This document shows, piece by piece, positions 61,864 to 64,000 of a DNA stretch of 64,000 nt. The stretch covers positions 186,001 through 250,000 of the forward strand of contig NZ_JALJCL010000003.1 of assembly GCF_023698535.1 (NCBI RefSeq), in the 5' to 3' direction. This DNA is from Halorientalis regularis. GTDB lineage: Archaea > Halobacteriota > Halobacteria > Halobacteriales > Haloarculaceae. Numbering within the stretch: position 1 is the first letter of the stretch; the number at the start of each line of letters is the position of its first letter. Both the position numbers and the translations under genes were made by a program. The notes under the pieces are model-generated. The model was not told the origin of the DNA and made no database searches. It saw only the letters and a list, made by a program, of their open reading frames with translations.

Positions 61864-61941
61864 GCGACCCCGTCCGGGCCCCGTTTCTCGTCCGGAAACG
61901 CCGCCCCCTGTTTATTAGTCTCGCGGCGGCGAGGTGACACC

Positions 61942-62598
61942 ATGGACGTCGACCAGTTCAAATCCGAACACGCACCGACCGACTCCGACGACCGGTTCCA
62001 GCTCGAGAACAGCTACACGCTCGACGCGGCCGTCGACGGCTCGCTACTGGCCAAGGCCGGCGCGATGATCGCCTACACGGGCGATCTCTCCTTCACTGGG
62101 CAGGCCTCGGCCGAGGGCGGCATCACCGGCTTCCTCAAGGAGGCCGCGACCGGCGAGGGGACGCCCGTGATGACCGTCGAGGGGCAGGGCCACGTCTACC
62201 TGGCCGACCGGGAGAAGAAAGTCCAGATCCTCGAACTCGACGCCGGGGAGTCGGTCACGGTCAACGGCGAGGACGTACTGGCGTTCGATCCGGAACTCGA
62301 CTACGAGATCAGTAGCATCGACAGCCTCGCCGGCTCGTTCGCGGGTGGGTTTACGAACGTCTACCTCGAAGGTCCCGGCTACGTGGCGCTGACGACTCAC
62401 GGCGACCCAGTCGTGATGGAGCCACCGGTCACGACCGACCCGAGCGCGACCGTCGCCTGGAGCGGAACCACGCCCGACGTGTCGGTCAACACCAACCTCT
62501 CGGACATGATCGGCCAGGAGTCCGGCGAGCGCTTCCAGATGGAGTTCACCGGGACCGGCGGCTTCGTCGTCGTTCAGCCGTACGAGGAACACGTCTGA
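61942..62598 (+). CDS. AIM24 family protein
   Basis: A 218-residue AIM24/TIGR00266-like beta-sandwich protein, with the family stretches VDGSLLAKAGAMIAYTGDLS and GEGTPVMTVEGQGHVYLADR and EGPGYVALTTHGDPVVM; the C-terminus is beta-rich. AIM24 proteins occur in archaea and bacteria; the yeast member is needed for mitochondrial inner-membrane organisation. The archaeal role is unknown. Located between a response regulator and a kinase, it may be a co-regulated membrane-related factor. Confidence 0.85.
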   Translation: MDVDQFKSEHAPTDSDDRFQLENSYTLDAAVDGSLLAKAGAMIAYTGDLSFTGQASAEGGITGFLKEAATGEGTPVMTVEGQGHVYLADREKKVQILELDAGESVTVNGEDVLAFDPELDYEISSIDSLAGSFAGGFTNVYLEGPGYVALTTHGDPVVMEPPVTTDPSATVAWSGTTPDVSVNTNLSDMIGQESGERFQMEFTGTGGFVVVQPYEEHV

Positions 62599-62709
62599 CA
62601 GCTCTGGGGGACACTCCCCGCCAGTCCGCGTTCACCCAGCGTCCCCGTCGACTCTGTATACCTAGCGACACCGACTAAAACGACCCCGCTTGTACACAGC
62701 ACAACGCCA

Positions 62710-62769
62710 ATGCTCACCGAGACATCGACCGCCGCGTCGTCGTCCGCGACGAGGGACGCGAACGCATGA
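62710..62769 (+). CDS. Possible 19-residue leader ORF before the kinase
   Basis: A frame beginning MLTETSTAASSSATRDANA and stopping at 62767-62769, where the TGA overlaps the kinase ATG as ATGA. It may be a coupling leader peptide, as seen in the etf operon, or a chance frame. There is no other support. Confidence 0.25.
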   Translation: MLTETSTAASSSATRDANA

Positions 62770-63800
62770 CCGGGGACGGAGCGGACGCGGACCCGATCCG
62801 GATCGAGCGGTGGCCCGATCCCGCCTGCCGGTTCGGTTTCGAGGACGGGACAGCGCTCCTCCGCGCCGTGAACGACCCGTTCGAGGCGACCTTCGGGCCG
62901 GTGACGGCCGGCCAACCGGTGGCCGCCGCGATGGCCGACCTCGGCGTCACCCCCGTGTCGACCGACGGTTTCGAGGCGGTCCTGTCCAGCGATGGCCCCG
63001 TCCGAGTTCGGGCCGACGGGGACGCCGCTGCAGACAGCGGGGCGAAGCGATACCTCGCGCGTGTCGTTCCGTCAGATCCGGACGGCGAGGCGGTTCTTGC
63101 GTTCGTCCCGCGCCCCGGAGAGGGGGACGAGGGGTCGGTTGACATCGACGTGGACCACGTGGCGAGCGTGGTCAGTCACGACCTCCGGAACCCGCTCGAC
63201 GTGGCGACGGCCCGGCTCCGGGCCGGTCGCGAGACGGGCGACGACGACCATTTCGAGCGGGTCGCCGCCGCACACGACCGCATGGAACGGATCATCCGGG
63301 ACGTGCTGACGCTGGCTCGCGGCCGGGACGTGGTCGATCCCGACGAGACGGTCGCCCTCGACGTGGTCGCCGAGGACGCGTGGGAGACCGTCGAGACCGC
63401 AGACGCGACCCTCACCGTCGACGGCTCGCTCCCGACGACGACCGCCGACGCCGACCGCGTTGGCCGCCTCTTCGAGAACCTGTTCCGGAATGCGGTCGAA
63501 CACGGGTCGACGGGTCCCGACGAGGCCACCGAATCGACCGATGCCGTCACCGTGACGGTCGGTCCGCTGGGGGGAACCCGGACCGGTTTCTATGTCGAAG
63601 ACGACGGCCCCGGGATCCCCGAGACCGACCGCGAGCGTGTCTTCGAGCCGGGATACAGCACCGACGACCACGGCACTGGGCTAGGGCTGGCCATCGTCGC
63701 CCGCATCGCCGCCCTCCACGGCTGGTCGATCGCGGTCGGCGAGTCCACGTCGGGCGGCGTCCGATTCGAGGTGACCGGGATCGAGCCGGAATCGCCGTGA
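62766..63800 (+). CDS. Soluble histidine kinase
   Basis: A 344-residue cytosolic kinase. The first 115 residues form a variable sensor-like domain without membrane helices or recognised family. His138 lies in VVSHDLRNPLDVATAR, N242 in NLFRNAVEHG, DDGPGIP at 279-285 and GTGLGLAIVARIAALHGW, so the core is intact. It resembles the C-terminal part of the kinase at 20631 (SHDLRNPINVADG, ESHGW). Being soluble, it needs an intracellular signal or partner, perhaps the PAS-like protein that follows 40 bases later. Confidence 0.85.
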   Translation: MTGDGADADPIRIERWPDPACRFGFEDGTALLRAVNDPFEATFGPVTAGQPVAAAMADLGVTPVSTDGFEAVLSSDGPVRVRADGDAAADSGAKRYLARVVPSDPDGEAVLAFVPRPGEGDEGSVDIDVDHVASVVSHDLRNPLDVATARLRAGRETGDDDHFERVAAAHDRMERIIRDVLTLARGRDVVDPDETVALDVVAEDAWETVETADATLTVDGSLPTTTADADRVGRLFENLFRNAVEHGSTGPDEATESTDAVTVTVGPLGGTRTGFYVEDDGPGIPETDRERVFEPGYSTDDHGTGLGLAIVARIAALHGWSIAVGESTSGGVRFEVTGIEPESP

Positions 63801-63840
63801 GTCTCAAGTATCACTGCCCGGAACCCACGAGGCGAACGAG

Positions 63841-64000
63841 ATGAACGGCCGAGCCCGGAACGCACCGATCGGGATGCTCGACGTCGCGCCCAACGGGGCC
63901 GTCAGGGACCTGAACCCGGCCGCCCGCGAGTTGCTCGACCTCGGCGGGGCCGACGTGACCGACGAGCCCATCGACGCGGTGTTCCCCGAGTCCGTCGAGG
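63841..64000 (+). CDS. PAS-domain protein, partial at window end
   Basis: A frame starting at ATG 63841 and running out of the window. The 53 visible residues (MLDVAPNGAVRDLNPAAREL and LDLGGADVTDEPIDAVFPES) are a PAS-like fold: the hydrophobic-N-G-x-V-x-x-x-N-P-A-A pattern matches PAS domains of the nearby kinases. It may be a kinase, a transcription activator of the bat type, or another sensor. Identity depends on sequence beyond the window. Confidence 0.55.
   Translation, partial: MNGRARNAPIGMLDVAPNGAVRDLNPAARELLDLGGADVTDEPIDAVFPESVE

Noticed and set aside
1-64000. tRNA or rRNA genes
   Set aside because: I looked for tRNA T-loop patterns (GGTTCGAATCC-like) with a plausible acceptor stem and for rRNA cores; nothing convincing was found. 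A tRNAscan-type search would be decisive.
1-64000. CRISPR arrays, intact transposases or integrases
   Set aside because: No regularly spaced repeats with unique spacers and no DDE, HUH or tyrosine-recombinase motifs were seen.

Overview
The window comes from a haloarchaeon (class Halobacteria, most likely the Haloarculaceae; genus and species cannot be fixed from what I can see). The signs are high GC with G/C-rich third positions, very acidic proteins, an archaeal A-type ATP synthase operon, archaeal release factor aRF1, CDP-archaeol synthase, the wyosine enzyme Taw1, the archaeal CTP-dependent riboflavin kinase/regulator RbkR, Tat-dependent lipoproteins, and TATA-type promoters with little or no leader. 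I see no rRNA, convincing tRNA, CRISPR array, intact transposase or integrase.

Layout. 0-10.5 kb: PsiE-like and DUF373 membrane proteins, a solitary HicB-like protein, a polyprenyl diphosphate synthase, a zinc alcohol dehydrogenase, electron transfer flavoprotein etfB/etfA with a microgene between them, a membrane-anchored winged-helix regulator facing a secreted-protein/pilin-like pair, and a methyltransferase. 10.6-20.1 kb: the complete ATP synthase operon atpH-I-K-E-C-F-A-B-D, interrupted by an antisense gene for a period-5 repeat membrane protein between atpB and atpD. 20.2-32.5 kb: a zinc-ribbon protein, a histidine kinase, aRF1, a MinD ATPase, a 40-residue membrane protein, argS, a Tat-secreted hydrolase, two tandem paralogues of an uncharacterised family, taw1, a DJ-1/PfpI protein, and the riboflavin pair rbkR-ribB.

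32.6-35.6 kb is an AT-richer accessory stretch: an amphi-Trp protein, an ATP-grasp-like protein, an N-terminally truncated beta-propeller fragment and small membrane proteins. 35.7-52.4 kb returns to core genes: uvsE, an NAD(P)-binding epimerase-like protein, a histidine kinase, proline synthesis proC-proB-proA, ilvE, a DUF502 protein, a frameshifted proline dehydrogenase, carS, uroporphyrinogen/corrinoid genes hemC-cobA-hemD, a HEAT-repeat protein and a RecJ-like DHH nuclease. A second small AT-rich patch (52.4-53.2 kb) begins with a sequence also found at the left edge of the first.

53.4-64 kb is an envelope and signalling block: two paralogous Tat lipoproteins around an RDD membrane protein, an active histidine kinase translationally coupled to a degenerate kinase-like protein, a winged-helix regulator, a HalX response regulator, an AIM24 protein, another histidine kinase and the start of a PAS-like protein cut by the window end.

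The most distinctive observations are the 21-codon microgene linking etfB and etfA by ATGA overlaps, with a hairpin over the etfA Shine-Dalgarno; the kinase/pseudokinase pair; the duplicated C-terminal domain shared by the two Tat lipoproteins; the antisense pentapeptide-like membrane protein inside the ATP synthase operon; the broken proline dehydrogenase; and two families of dispersed intergenic sequence. All positions and motifs were read by eye; family names rest on recognition, not on a database search.
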